A DNA stretch of 64,000 bases from Diplodia intermedia (GCA_021495925.1 JAKEKT010000060.1:124001-188000); one strand, 5' to 3'; shown: positions 1 to 10,718, numbered from the stretch's first letter. The notes: generated from the sequence alone by a model not told the origin. Made by a program: numbers and translations.

Positions 1-1
1 G

Positions 2-462
2 GAGCTAACCAACATGCTCGCCAGCATCACGGGCTCCCTCGGAGCTGCTAGCGAGCTCGGCAAGAAATTCGCCATTGTCGACTCGGCGCGCAACAGCCGC
101 AGGAGCGTCGGCGGCATCGGCGGACCCTTCAGCATGGGCGGCCGTGCGCCCTTCGACATGGACGGCAGCGGCGGGTCTGGGTTCTTCGATGCCCCGATAG
201 GCGGTGGCAGTGCTGCGTACGTGAGCCCCGGCGAAGGAAGAGTGTTCCCGGGCAGGTATCGCTGAAAAGAGCCTTTTGTGGAAAGGAAAAAAGGACCGGG
301 GCTTGTGCATGCATCTTTTGAGTCCAACGTTGCTACTAATGTTCTTTCTGCAGGGGCGAGGATTCCTTTCGGGCAAAGTATCGGGAAAAGGCGAGCAAGA
401 CGAACGATGAAGTGAAGAAGGTAGTGGGCAAGATTACTCAGGCCGAATGCTCCAACATGTAG
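2..462 (+). CDS. C-terminal part of an unrecognised protein (gene runs off the left edge)
   Basis: The reading frame is open from base 2, so the gene begins outside the window. Two exons are visible, 2-255 and 354-462. The intron (256-353) starts GTATCG, carries a CTAAT branch-like site near 337 and ends CTGCAG. Splicing joins AG|G and the frame closes at TAG 460-462. The first exon is Gly/Ser-rich with little order expected. The second encodes a charged, probably helical tail ending Cys-Ser-Asn-Met. That end has the position of a CaaX prenylation box, but Asn at the a2 site is atypical, so prenylation is only a possibility. I do not recognise the family. The splice model is well supported by phase and sites; the function is unknown. 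Confidence 0.6.
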
Positions 463-1838
463 AGGGTGGAGACATGACGACGACAGTCCCCCCCATTTCT
501 TTCCCCATCCATCGTTCGTCGCCTTTTTTCTTTTTTTCATCCCCCTTTTCTCCAGCTCAAACATGGGAAGCGAAAGACGGCAGATGAGGGACAACAACAA
601 AAAGTCGTAGCTGGCTGAATGGACGTGGGATATGGGGCATGGGATACGGCGTTCTAAGAAGGGGTGGCGATCGCGCGCATACCTTTTTTTTTTTTTCGGA
701 GAGAGGAGGGATTGATTCATTCTGACGAAAGATGCTGTTGTAAAAGTCCCCGAGGGGATGATCGCCTTATGATAAAACCTATTCGAAACATTATTGACAA
801 GTACACGAGACCTTGGTAACCAGAGGCAACTTTTTTGTGTCCAAGACCAAGAGAGTCCTGGTTTTTACGGAGACACCTGATCTTCGATTTTGGAGAGACC
901 ATGTGGGGAGAAGGAAATCCCATGGTCGTTATTATTTGTTGATACCTACGCTTTATTTAAAAGTTGAGAAGCAGCCTACCATGGACGACCCCACCCACCC
1001 ACCCTCCAAGAACAACCAAAAAATCAAGCGGAGAAGCTGTCCGATATATTCTTATACCGCCAATACGTTGAAGCCACCAGTTCTTTCGTTTCAGCTTCTT
1101 CGCGTGATTGTAGCAGCATGCATGCTCCAAGCCTAATGTACCCCCCGGAAGACGGGTTGTTTTGATCGATTGGTACGGCGCGCAGGTGCGGTGGCTCCCC
1201 CGTGTTCTGTTCCTTACGATTCCGAATATCGGTTCTTCTGGATTGTCATGTGAGACGGACGTCGGCACGTTGACAGAATGGGTGTGTGCGGAATGGCGGA
1301 TGATGATCGGAAGGGGAAGGGCTCCTTGGGAAATGGGACTGATCTCGGCACTAACGCTAGAGATTTGCTTAAGCGCGTGGGCGGCTGGATTTGTCAATAC
1401 GGTGGTGTAGAGTTAATGAAACGCTGGTGGGAAGGAAAAAAAGGGGATTGATTTGTTGTCGTTGACCATGTCGGACGTAGCTCTTATCGATACTTCACCA
1501 TTTAGTGCTTTCGAACGTGGAACAAGGCGGACCGGGTGTTTTGGCATTAGATCAAGCGCGGTAGGTACGAAGCTGTTGTCGTTCCGGTTAGCTCAAACTT
1601 TGCAAGTGGTCCTTTCTGGTCCGGCTGTGAGAATCAGTTTAGGCTAGGGTTTAGCGACATGGACGGTTGATGACCATTACCTTTGACGTTTCACCAATCC
1701 ACGCGTACGATGTGACGTCGCAAGGGCTCGAGAGGGTCACAGATACCGGATGATCGTGGTTCGCTCCAAGTCAGTGACGAGTGTTTGTCATGGAATTCGG
1801 ACTTAAGTCGTTGACTCTATTGGGTATGCACCGTCCCT
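463..1838. other. Intergenic region, no gene seen
   Basis: This lies between the 3' ends of the left-edge gene and the minus-strand gene at 1839, so it should hold two 3' UTRs. T-rich runs occur around 527-540 and 686-697. Short open frames here show no recognisable protein or splice pattern. Confidence 0.5.
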
Positions 1839-2900
1839 TTAGGGCGGTGCGGCATCTGGGCCCGGAGCAAAAAGATCCTCCTCACGCATCAGCGGCGGAA
1901 AACGTGTCTCCGGACCGTACGCCATGACCGGGGTCTTGTTGTCCTTCTCGCCCGGGTCGTTCTTGTCGTCGTCAAGGCTTGTGTTGAAACGATTGTATTC
2001 TGTGTAGTAGCTCTCGTCGCCTGTGGGTTCTCGGGCGTCGTGCGACATGGAGTTTGCGAAATTGATGTTGGCCACGACAGAGGGGTCCCATGCGCCTGTC
2101 TCTGTCAATACTGCAGCGTCGTCTCCCCATGCGTCACCGGAGGCGCCGCCGTACGTGTCCACGAAGAAGGCTTGAAAGGTCGAATAATGCCCCCAGCCTT
2201 CGTTGCCGTCCGCCTTGCCGTTCCGTGCTTGCTCAACAACAATGTCTTCGGGGTGTACTTCGTTCCGTAGCGGCGAAGGGACGTGGGAGATGCGCGGCTG
2301 AATCCTGGGCTGGGTATATGTTCTGTGATCGAGGGTCGGAAGGCGCCTGCGGACGGACCATGACTCGGCACTGAACTCGGCGCGCAATTGCTCGAGGGCA
2401 CGGCGGCGGCGTTCAATGTCGCCTTTCAAGGAGCGTTGCTGCTTCCTGGTCGTCCTCGATTTCTCCGGGTCGTCGTCTGTCAAGCCGGCGGTGCCGCTGT
2501 CCGCGCTGCCTTCGCCGTCATCATCGTCATCGTCATCGTCGCCGTCGCTGCAGCCATCGACATCCTCATCGTTGCCACCCCAGCCGACTCCGCCCCAGCC
2601 GACTAAGCCCAGGCCGTTCTTCATGCCTTGGTCAAGCGCCTCACGGTAAGCTCTCTCGGCGTCCGAGATGCGCACATTCCAATGGGCTTTGAACTGCTCG
2701 TACAAGCACGAGCCGCATAGCGAGCGGGATTTGATGGTGATGTAGCATTCAGCAAGGCAGGCGGCGAGCTTGGGGGCGCCATTGACATTGGTGGACCGGG
2801 GTTGCCGTCGGCGGGTTTTGGTGAAAGTGCCGCGGCAGCGGGAGAGTCGATAGCGGACAAAATGGCCACAGGCGTAGTGGTAGCCGTGGAGCTTGCACAT
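1839..2900 (-). CDS. Unrecognised protein with Cys/His-rich N-terminus and acidic linker
   Basis: The proposed start is the ATG at 2900-2898, giving 353 aa. The frame stays open upstream to 3197, but the residues there are low in quality and the start chosen begins directly with a Cys/His-rich segment (C2, H5, H8, C11, H13, then a CGSC pair near residue 79), which looks like a small metal-binding module. A run of eight Asp lies near residue 127, followed by a basic, probably helical segment (about 160-185). The C-terminal half is polar with few hydrophobic stretches. No signal peptide or membrane helix is visible. I know similar Cys-rich conserved hypothetical proteins from Dothideomycetes but no function. 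It may be involved in DNA or RNA contact, which is speculation. No intron is needed. Confidence 0.6.
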   Translation of the reverse strand: MCKLHGYHYACGHFVRYRLSRCRGTFTKTRRRQPRSTNVNGAPKLAACLAECYITIKSRSLCGSCLYEQFKAHWNVRISDAERAYREALDQGMKNGLGLVGWGGVGWGGNDEDVDGCSDGDDDDDDDDGEGSADSGTAGLTDDDPEKSRTTRKQQRSLKGDIERRRRALEQLRAEFSAESWSVRRRLPTLDHRTYTQPRIQPRISHVPSPLRNEVHPEDIVVEQARNGKADGNEGWGHYSTFQAFFVDTYGGASGDAWGDDAAVLTETGAWDPSVVANINFANSMSHDAREPTGDESYYTEYNRFNTSLDDDKNDPGEKDNKTPVMAYGPETRFPPLMREEDLFAPGPDAAPP

Positions 2901-3797
2901 GTTGCCGCGAGGGAGAGGGTGGAGGCAGGTGCGGCGGAGCCGAGGGCGGCTGCTGTTCTGGGGTGTTGGTGGGGTATGGATGAATGCGTTGTCCGATCCG
3001 AGACGGGAGCAGAGTGAGCCTGTGGTTGCGAGCAGAAGGCAATAGCAAAGGCCTGCCGTCGGAGAAGCCTTGTGGCTCGCGGACGCACGGGTGCAGCGCG
3101 GCAAGGTGAACAGGCCCATGGATGAGCTGAAGCAAGATCCAGACTCGTCGCCCCCAAAGCGATGGACGGAGACGCCGTGAGCGCAGGCGATCAACACGAC
3201 GCGGACGCCCCGTCATCCGCTGGAGGCAGTCGGGTGCCTCAGAGCATGATGCGCGCACCTCTGACCCCAGATGTTTCCTTCTCTTCAATGCGCGCGTGCG
3301 GTGGTGGAAGCCACGCGCGACGCAGCCGCAGGTGTGCTCGGCCTCGGCCGGCCGTTTCATTGCCATTCACGGGGAAGTGGTGATACATCACTACGTGAGA
3401 GCGGAGGTTGGCAGCAGCTGGGCGACCATGCCGTTTTTGCTTACTGGCTCCCGCGGAAGCCTGTCCGGCCATGTTCACTGGCTAGTGCTCCATCAACTCC
3501 GCAACATCAGCCCAGACATTGGGTGGCCGCCATTGCTTCAGCTGCCGACGTGGGAAAAGTCTCGCGAGTCTTTTGCAACCTCTACGCCTTCGTTCGAGCA
3601 TCCATATGACTGATATTGTTCTGGCTTTCCCATGCTCCCAACAATTGATAAGGGTATCTACACAACTCCGATGGCCTGTCCTAAGCCAACCCGAACCGTC
3701 CCAAGATATAAACAGCCGAAGGAAAAGACGGACAATTGATTCCGCGTGGGGGCGACGCTCCCAACAGAGCACTGTGCAACGACAAATGAAACGCTTC
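2901..3797. other. Intergenic region between two minus-strand genes
   Basis: This should contain the promoter and 5' UTR of the gene at 1839-2900 and the 3' UTR of the gene at 3798-5762. Several overlapping open frames exist on both strands, but none has a recognisable domain or consistent exon pattern. Confidence 0.45.
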
Positions 3798-5762
3798 TCA
3801 GTACCGCACGACTGGCGCGCCCGCCGCTCCATCGTGGACCAGAACCCCGCCCTTGACGCCGTGCTTCTCGAATTTGTCCATCCACGTCTCCTTCTTCTCC
3901 CGCTTACCTCCCAGCCCGAAATGGCTAAACATCCTCTTTAACCCCTTGACGTTACCCGAGGACCCGCTCTCTAAAGTGTTGTTCGCCTTGATCTCCGCTT
4001 TGTACTTGTACCGCTGCTCTTTCCCGTGCTTATGCACAGCCCGCTCCGACCGGATCTTCTTGCTGAAATTCGGTGGCTCCCCGCCGAAGTGGTCTATGCT
4101 GATCTTCATGCTCGGCTTGCGGCCTTGGCAATGTTCATCCGGGCTGTGTCCGCTGTCGACCAGTGACGAGCTGCTCCTGTTGATTGCCTCATTGCTTGAT
4201 CCGTGACTTATTGACATGAGCTCGTGCGACTGAGCAAGGTCTCTCGCAAGCGATTCGTCCGTCCGAGGCCGGAAGTGCAGGGGAACTTCGGGATCAGAGC
4301 TGACGGCCCGAACGCCCGGTCGCGTTTGGGTCTGCACTGAAGACCTGCGGGCTTCATCGTCCTGCCGTCTCTGTTTTCTCTCAACCGAGTGTTGGTGAGC
4401 GATGTGTTCTCTCCGCGGCCGAACCTTTGGGGGCGTTTGCATCAAATTCGCGATATGCGTCGGGCTGGTCGGCTTGTGCACAGGTACAAAATGCGCCGGC
4501 GCATCCTCCTCTTCCTTCGGCTCCTTCCACTGGTCCAGGCTTGGCAAAGGAGGTAGCTCGCGGTTGAGGTTTAACTCCTTCTTGGCCTCCTTATTCCTGG
4601 CATCACCGCGACCCCTGACGCTGGAGGATCGGCTGTTGAGGCTTTGGTCGCTAGGTCGTCTTTGCAAGCCCCAGCTGCGCCACCCATGTGCCACCGGCGC
4701 TTGGGCAGCGGTTGCGTCCGAGCCCCGGCTGCGAAGGGATTCCCTTGACGTTGCTCTGCTTATCCCTGACGACCCAGGGCGGAAGTACTCCTTGATCTCT
4801 GATTTGATACTCCTGGTCACACTCCCGGCCCTACTCGCTCTCGACGAGGGACGGCGATCCACGTTAGTCTCTTTTCGGCGCTCGTATTCTTGCCTCATCC
4901 AAGACGACGCAGCAGCATCAGCGCGCGATGCGGCCTCTTCCTCGTTAAACATGTGGTGCGAGTTGCGCTTGGATGTTCGCGATGGCTCGGCCGACGTCAT
5001 GGCGGTAGAAGCATAGTTACGGTGGTTGTCCATCGTGGAAGCACTCATGGGCGTTGAGTAGTCAGTGTCGGGAGAATCCAGTCCTCGGCCAATGGGGGCA
5101 GTGTTCGGCCGGTCGTATGCAGCATGCCGGCCCGCGGAGTGATCGTTTTGCTGCTCCCGATGTCTCCCAGAGACGCTACGCGAGGCTTTGTCGCAGGCAG
5201 TGCCGTCGGCCTCCCGTCTACGGCTCGTATTTGCTTGGACAGGATGCGGACCCTGGGCAGGGAACAGGTCTCGCAGGGCGGCATCCGGTTTATATGAAAA
5301 AGCATTGGACGGCAGCCGAGCAGTCGTCTCCTGGGGCTGGTGCTCTCGGCGCGGCAAGGGATTGGAGGGCGGGTGGCTTCCGGTGCGGCGGTGTCCGGTC
5401 TGCTGCTGGGCCTGCTCCATGGCCTTCATCGACTGCTGGAGGGCGTGGAAATCGCTGGCCAGCTTCGACTCCTCGGCCTGCAGGGCGGCGGCAACGCCGT
5501 ACGAGTTGCCATCTTCGTTGAGGACGGCCTCGCAGGCAGCACGCAACTCGGACTCGAGCGTGGGCGAAAGAATGCGGCGGTTGACGTAGGGCGACGAGGG
5601 CGTGGAGATGTCGCGCGTGGCCAGCGACTCCTTTAGCGCCCTGGTTTCCTGCTTGGTGGGCACCTTCTGCGCGGACATGGTGGTCAGCCTGGGGCGCGCG
5701 GGAGCAGCAGGCGCGGGGACGCTCACAATAGGCGCGAGATTGAGCGGGAACTTGCGCTTCAT
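3798..5762 (-). CDS. Unrecognised Ser/Arg-rich, largely disordered protein
   Basis: The chosen ATG at 5762-5760 gives 654 aa; an alternative ATG at 5678 would remove 28 residues. The frame is open up to 5933, but that extension is encoded by a GC-rich tandem repeat and is unlikely to be translated. Residues of roughly 50-120 form the most ordered part: an RRILSPTLE motif followed by a probable helix/coiled coil rich in Ala, Gln and Glu. The middle is Ser/Arg/Pro-rich and low in complexity, as in cytoskeletal or signalling scaffolds. The C-terminus is basic with a conserved-looking tail containing WMDKFEKHG. No catalytic motif, membrane helix or signal peptide is visible. It is probably a real, intronless gene because the frame is long and the tail is well structured; the function is unknown. 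Confidence 0.7.
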   Translation of the reverse strand: MKRKFPLNLAPIVSVPAPAAPARPRLTTMSAQKVPTKQETRALKESLATRDISTPSSPYVNRRILSPTLESELRAACEAVLNEDGNSYGVAAALQAEESKLASDFHALQQSMKAMEQAQQQTGHRRTGSHPPSNPLPRREHQPQETTARLPSNAFSYKPDAALRDLFPAQGPHPVQANTSRRREADGTACDKASRSVSGRHREQQNDHSAGRHAAYDRPNTAPIGRGLDSPDTDYSTPMSASTMDNHRNYASTAMTSAEPSRTSKRNSHHMFNEEEAASRADAAASSWMRQEYERRKETNVDRRPSSRASRAGSVTRSIKSEIKEYFRPGSSGISRATSRESLRSRGSDATAAQAPVAHGWRSWGLQRRPSDQSLNSRSSSVRGRGDARNKEAKKELNLNRELPPLPSLDQWKEPKEEEDAPAHFVPVHKPTSPTHIANLMQTPPKVRPRREHIAHQHSVERKQRRQDDEARRSSVQTQTRPGVRAVSSDPEVPLHFRPRTDESLARDLAQSHELMSISHGSSNEAINRSSSSLVDSGHSPDEHCQGRKPSMKISIDHFGGEPPNFSKKIRSERAVHKHGKEQRYKYKAEIKANNTLESGSSGNVKGLKRMFSHFGLGGKREKKETWMDKFEKHGVKGGVLVHDGAAGAPVVRY

Positions 5763-5787
5763 GATCGGCTGGGTTGGGGCAGCGGTG

Positions 5788-5823
5788 GTGCGGTGCGGAG
5801 CGGTGCGGTGCGGAGCGGTGCGG
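5788..5823. repeat. 15-bp GC-rich tandem repeat upstream of the 5762 start
   Basis: Units of CGGTGCGGTGCGGAG repeat at 5791-5805 and 5806-5820, with partial copies either side. It lies 26-61 bp upstream of the proposed ATG at 5762, so it would be in the 5' leader or core promoter of the minus-strand gene. Confidence 0.85.
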
Positions 5824-6499
5824 ATACGGAGGAGCTCGGCCGCGGCCTGGAGCACGCGTGGGAAACGAAACGCGGTGGTCGCAGAGGAATGGAGGGGAGC
5901 GCAGCGCAAGGTCGACGGCGGTGGTGCTCGCACATGAAACCGAGAGCACGATGAAACGGGGAGGCAGCGCGTTTATGGGACTGCCGCTTCGGCTGCAGGT
6001 CAGTCGCTAGCGACTACCAGAGCCGGCCCGCGTGCCTCTCTGGGCCCTAGCATTCCAGCGCGCATCCTATCTTTAGGAGCTTGCCGACCAGCCCCAAGGG
6101 CCATGGGAATTCTCGTCGATGCTTTCATTCCGCGCCGCGCTGCGCCCACTCCACGCTCACGCCCACGCCCACGTCCACGCCCGCACCCCGGCCCCCGCCG
6201 CGTCGCAGCGTCGCCGCCTGCCACCTCGCTTGGCCCGGCTGTATCGCGAACTGGAACACCCCCCTGGCCGCCCCGGGTCGACGGCGGCGGCGGATCAGCG
6301 CCTGGCCGCACGGCTCCCGGTGGCGCGCCGCACGGCTCCACCAGCGTTAGCCGGAGAATAACACACCACGCTCCTATTCCCTCGACGCACCGCGATCGCC
6401 AGCCTGCCCCAGAGCACCGTCGCTCGGGGCCAAAGGCGCCCTGGCGGCGAAGCTTGTCTGGCCTGCTCTGCCTGCCACTGCGCAGCTGGCGGGCGCGGC

Positions 6500-6532
6500 T
6501 TCTGCTGGCCTCCTGCTGGCCTTCTGCTGGCC
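6500..6532. repeat. 11-bp tandem repeat, three copies
   Basis: Three adjacent copies of TTCTGCTGGCC (6500-6510, 6511-6521 with one change, 6522-6532) lie in non-coding sequence. Confidence 0.85.
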
Positions 6533-7175
6533 TTCGGCGTCCGAGCGCCTGCCGCGGCCCGCTTTGACTGGCTGTCATCTCAAACGTCGCGGGCTGGCCT
6601 ATTGCAGCGCCCGCTGCATGGCTGACTGCAGCCAGGTGAGCCTTTGTGCCACGGCTCCTGTTTCGCGCTGCCGTCGCCGTCCGCCTCTTCCTGCCCATCT
6701 CTGCAAAGCGCGGGCCCGGCCTCTTGGGTAGTCTCACCCGTGCCACGACGCTGTTTGCCATCCATACCGCGAGATGCAGGCTATTGAATTCCATGGAGGC
6801 TGCTCATTCCAGCAATCATCTCTTGTGCCGTTCTGCACACGTACGCCGCTGTTCGTACTCGGTCGGGTATTTGACCTTCGACGGACATTGCCGCTGCAGA
6901 ACATGTCTGCCTCCTCCCGAGCCTTCACGACGGCCGCATTTCGCTGTCCCGGATCCAGTTCCGGGCCCTGTCTTCAGCTGTGCTTGACGGCCTTCTTTGT
7001 CGATCTGGGGCGGTCCGGGCAGGGGATATTCCATGTCTCTGCTTCCTGAATAACTTCCCAAACCATGTTTGAAGTGTCGGTATCCTTTCAAATGTGCAAG
7101 CACAGACCAGCAACTACTTGAAGCTCATAAGGTGCGGCTTCTCCGGCATGACTTCATCAAACCTTCTTCTCGCAA

Positions 7176-7847
7176 ATGAGCTTCACTGTCAACCCCGTCC
7201 CCGTCAATCGGGCTGTGCAAAGAAGGCTAGAGCCCATGGATCAGGAATTCCCACGCGCCTGTCGTTCTCTTGACGCTCTGGTTCCAAAGATGCCCCAAGG
7301 CTCTCAGAATCGGGACGAAACAAGCGTGAAGCTTGGGTCCGACGAGCAAGCTAAGAATAACATTGACAGCCTGCCGCCTAAACCGAAGGCTGCTCGCCTG
7401 CGTCGCCAATCTGCTGTCTACTCACTTCTGAGGCGAGCACATTCGAGCGATTTCCTGAACCGAGTGTCAGCACGGCTCGTCGCCTCTGCACCGTTCGACT
7501 TTGCACATATGCAAAGTCCGGGGATGCTTCCATCGTCGCCCAGGTGGGGGCAGCCGGACTGTGCGGAAGAGCATGCAAGCATTGGTCCAGCTTGTGGGCA
7601 GGACAGTGCAGAGAGTTCACCCGTCTGGATTGCTGTAGACTGCGCAAAATGCAACAAAGTACACGGGCCAAATTCGCTGACTTGTCAAAGAACCATGATC
7701 CCTGCGTGGCCCTATGATCACCCTCATCCTCTGCGCTCCAATCCGCTGGAGCACAGTCGCTCATCCGGCTTGCCATCAGCGTTTGACGACGGCCGGCCGT
7801 GGCAAAACCGACATGTCTCGTTCCGCGCGAATACCTCCAAGCCATGA
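7176..7847 (+). CDS. Orphan open reading frame, possible small protein
   Basis: This single-exon frame gives 223 aa from ATG 7176 to TGA 7847. It is polar and probably disordered. The only notable pattern is a CAKCN...LTC cluster near residues 155-169, like half of a small zinc-binding knuckle. There is no signal peptide, membrane helix or recognised domain. It stands alone in about 2.9 kb without another convincing gene, and its composition is closer to coding than its neighbours. It could be a lineage-specific gene or a chance frame. Confidence 0.3.
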   Translation: MSFTVNPVPVNRAVQRRLEPMDQEFPRACRSLDALVPKMPQGSQNRDETSVKLGSDEQAKNNIDSLPPKPKAARLRRQSAVYSLLRRAHSSDFLNRVSARLVASAPFDFAHMQSPGMLPSSPRWGQPDCAEEHASIGPACGQDSAESSPVWIAVDCAKCNKVHGPNSLTCQRTMIPAWPYDHPHPLRSNPLEHSRSSGLPSAFDDGRPWQNRHVSFRANTSKP

Positions 7848-8706
7848 TTCCAAAGCGTGTCGGCTGGTGCACTATGCAAGGACACCATGCCGTCTTCATG
7901 TAGCGTCAGTGTTTCTTTCCATTGCTCCTCTATTCTTGTACCATGATGTTAGAGCGTCGCTGGTGCAAGAAGAGCCGGCGTGGTGTCTGCAATTACAATA
8001 CTGACGCTTTCGGTAGGCTCGGCACGACCTAGGGCATGCATGGGGCTCTTCAACCTTGGTTGGGCAGAACGAGCCAGCAGCTATAGGGAACCTAGCAACG
8101 CCTCCAATAGTCGGCCGCGTTGCGAGGCTTGCGACGGGGGATGATGCTATATAAAGAAAAGGCTTTTGTGTGCACGGCTAGCAACGTTGCACGGAGCCTC
8201 GTGGCACGATGCTTCGATGGGAAAAGGAAGAATCAGATCCGCCAGCGCCGCCTTCGATGGTGCAATAGCCAGCTCTGCGTCGGCGCCTCAGGCAGCATGC
8301 ATCAGCCTCGCTGCAATAGCGGGCCGGGTGGTGGGGATAAGCGCGGAGATACTCGATCATTACTCAGGTTTAGCGGGGCCGCTGCGCCCCTCCCGCCGTC
8401 CCAAGCATTTTGTCATCACCCCGCCGACTCGGGCCTGGCAAAGGCCGAGAGAAGCCAGCATGTCACCAGCAGGGCCAGTCGTATGCTGAGCAATGTTCAT
8501 GCAGGAGACGCAGAAGGAAAGCAGCAGACATGGCGCCATGATGGAGCCGTATAACGCTAGTGCATTGGCTCCCGTCATTCTTAAGGCATGCCCGGCCTCA
8601 GACGCTAGTGAGTACAGCTCGTGCCCCGCATCACCAGCTGAGCCTCTGCATCCTCACTTCAACAACGACCCTCTCGGGATTCTACGACACGTGGACGGAG
8701 CACAAG
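7848..8706. other. Upstream region of the CipB-like gene
   Basis: No gene is seen. A TATATAAA box lies at 8148-8155, about 550 bp upstream of the ATG at 8707, which would imply a long leader if it is used. Confidence 0.45.
8148..8155 (+). promoter_or_regulatory. Possible TATA box
   Basis: TATATAAA lies in GC-rich surroundings. It is a good match to the consensus but far (about 550 bp) from the next coding start, so use by the gene at 8707 is uncertain. Confidence 0.3.
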
Positions 8707-10024
8707 ATGGCGAAGAACCAAGCGGCCTGGCTTCTGGAGGCCAAGCTCAAGCCTCTCAAGGTGCAAGACGCCCCCGACCCTAAACCTGGTCCTGGCGAAG
8801 TTGTCATCAAGAACGCCGCCATTGCCATCAATGTACGTCGCATCCGATGGCCAAGGCTTGTTCGAGGCACTGACTTCCAGTATAGCCTGTGGACTGGAAG
8901 ATGCAACAGGGTACGTGCCGCAGCAACGCCAGTCACGCACTCTGCTGCTGGTTCCTGCGTCATAAGCAGCGCCTCGCGTGGGTTGCTGACAGGCAATTGA
9001 CGAATTGGAGAGAATATCGGTGCTGAGATGCATGCAGGCCTCTTCCTGAAGAAATACCCCCACATTCTGGGCACAGACGTCGCGGGTACCGTCGAGGAAG
9101 TCGGCGAGGGTGTCACCCGCATCAGCAAGGGTCAACGAGTCATCGCGTGCGTGAGATGATCCCCTCCCCACCACCCGTCTGACCTAATCATGAGCACACA
9201 GCCACATGATCGGACTAGCCACAGGAGACCTGGCAGACGCAGCTTTCCAGCTCTACAGCAAGACGCTCGAGACGGTGGTCTCCCCGATCCCGGACTCGCT
9301 CAGCTTCGAGGATGCCGCAGTGCTCCCGCTTGCCATCTCGACCGCCGCGGCAGGGCTGTACCAGAAGCCGCACCTGGCACTGCCGTTCCCGTCGACCAAC
9401 CCACAGCCCACGGACAAGACGCTGCTCGTCTGGGGCGGCTCGTCGAGCGTAGGCGCCACGACGATCCAGCTGGCCGTTGCCTCGGGTCTGAAGGTTGTGG
9501 CGACGGCGTCGCGCAAGAACCATGATTTTGTCAAGTCGCTGGGTGCGGCGGCCGTGGTCGACTACAATTCGCCGGGCGTGGTGGACGAGGTTCTGGCGGC
9601 AATCGACCAGCAGGGCGGCAACATTGTCGGCGCCTATGACGCCATTTCCGAGCCCGCTTCGCTGAAGCTCATTGGGGCCATTACGGACAAGCTTGGTGTT
9701 TTGCCCGTGGCAGTGGTTCTGCCGCCGCCCGAGGGCCTGACGAAGACGGTTGAGGCAAAGAAGGGTGAGTGCTTCCCTGTCGTCGCCATGGTACTTCCAC
9801 TGACTCTCCGTGTCCGTTCAGTCATAGCGCCGACTGTTGCTCTTGAACACAAGGAGGTCGGCGACGCGGTTTGGCGCAAGTTCGTCCCCGAGGCGTTGGC
9901 CAGTGGGCAGCTGAAGGCCAAACCGGACGCGTTGGTTGTTGGCAAGGGACTGGAACGGCTCCAGGAGGCGATGGACAGGCAGCAAGCCGGTGTTTCGGCC
10001 CAGAAGGTTGTAGTCAGCCTGTGA
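8707..10024 (+). CDS. Zinc-binding-dehydrogenase-like oxidoreductase (CipB / trans-enoyl reductase type MDR)
   Basis: Five exons, 8707-8832, 8886-8910, 9038-9146, 9202-9764 and 9822-10024, give 341 aa. The second exon is only 25 nt. The fourth intron (57 nt) is in frame without a stop, so phase and family alignment, not frame breakage, identify it. The N-terminal GroES-like part contains PVDWKMQ and ILGTDVAGTVEEVGEGV, typical of the medium-chain dehydrogenase/reductase superfamily. The NAD(P)-binding Rossmann loop is WGGSSSVG at residues 164-171. The catalytic zinc ligands of true alcohol dehydrogenases are not evident, as in the CipB and LovC-like branch. It probably reduces a C=C or carbonyl group with NADPH in the cytosol. 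No synthase gene is adjacent, so a role in a biosynthetic cluster is not supported here. Confidence 0.9.
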
Positions 10025-10667
10025 GTGTGGTGTGCGAGACAGCCGAGGGAGCTATGAAGTCTTGACAATGCATTCTTTCCATGGCCAGTGCTGCAGCGCC
10101 TTATCAACAACAGTTGTTTGCCTCACAATTGCCCTCGACGGTGATTCGGAACTCGGTGTCTCTCGTGGCTTCGACATCACGATCGGCCTCGATGCGCATG
10201 GGGCGGTTGGCAGGCGCAATTGGAGTCGCCTGACATTTCGTCAAACTTGGGCGGAGTAGGCCATATTTACACGGCGCAGAAAGCTTATCTCTTGCGCACG
10301 AGAGACGTCAGAGCCGGCGGCAGGGCGGAGAAACGAGCAGCCGGGTGATGGACGATGCGGGCCGGGGGAAATTTGGCCGGTTGCGGCGATAGCGAGTGAT
10401 AAAGTGCAAGATCAGCGCGAGGTTGTGGTCATGGGAAATGTATACCGAAGACGGCATAGCGCCCTGGCCGCCGCGCTAGGCGCAATCGAGCCGCTGGCCA
10501 ACAGCTGGGATGAGCCCGTCACTGGTCGCACGCCGTCCCTCTTGCGGATAGCAAGTCCACTCCCATGTTGCCCTGCATCTGCCCGGACGACGGCGACTGT
10601 GCTCGCCTGGCCCCGCCCTGTGCTATCTCCACCATGGCTGTTCTTTAGCCTCCCCGCTCACCCACCA

Positions 10668-10684
10668 TGATAAGCGTCTTATCA
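10668..10684. promoter_or_regulatory. Palindromic GATA-factor site pair
   Basis: TGATAAG and its inverted copy CTTATCA are separated by 3 bp (TGATAAG CGT CTTATCA). Each half matches the HGATAR consensus bound by AreA/SreA-type zinc-finger regulators. They sit 27 bp upstream of a TATA box and about 150 bp upstream of the ATG at 10837. Confidence 0.55.
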
Positions 10685-10711
10685 TCTCCCATGATGCTTC
10701 TGCTGTAGCGC

Positions 10712-10718
10712 TATATAA
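10712..10718 (+). promoter_or_regulatory. TATA box of the HODM-like gene
   Basis: TATATAA lies 118 bp upstream of the ATG at 10837, at a suitable distance for a short leader. Confidence 0.5.

Larger units (their letters stand above)
5763..7175. other. Intergenic GC-rich region with short tandem repeats
   Basis: This is upstream of the minus-strand gene at 3798-5762. It holds a 15-bp GC-rich tandem (5791-5820), C-rich low-complexity sequence at about 6160-6200 (CCCACG-like units) and three copies of an 11-bp unit at 6500-6532. The long open frames in it (for example 6000-6794 on the minus strand) are compositional and have no protein-like pattern. Confidence 0.5.

Noticed and set aside
6000..6794. 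264-codon minus-strand frame
   Set aside because: Low-complexity Arg/Gly-rich translation over tandem repeats; no protein-like pattern.
9765..9821. Reading through the last intron of the CipB-like gene as coding
   Set aside because: The frame stays open because the intron is 57 nt without a stop, but it has GTGAGT and TTCAG ends, and removal restores the family sequence KKVIAPTVALEHK.
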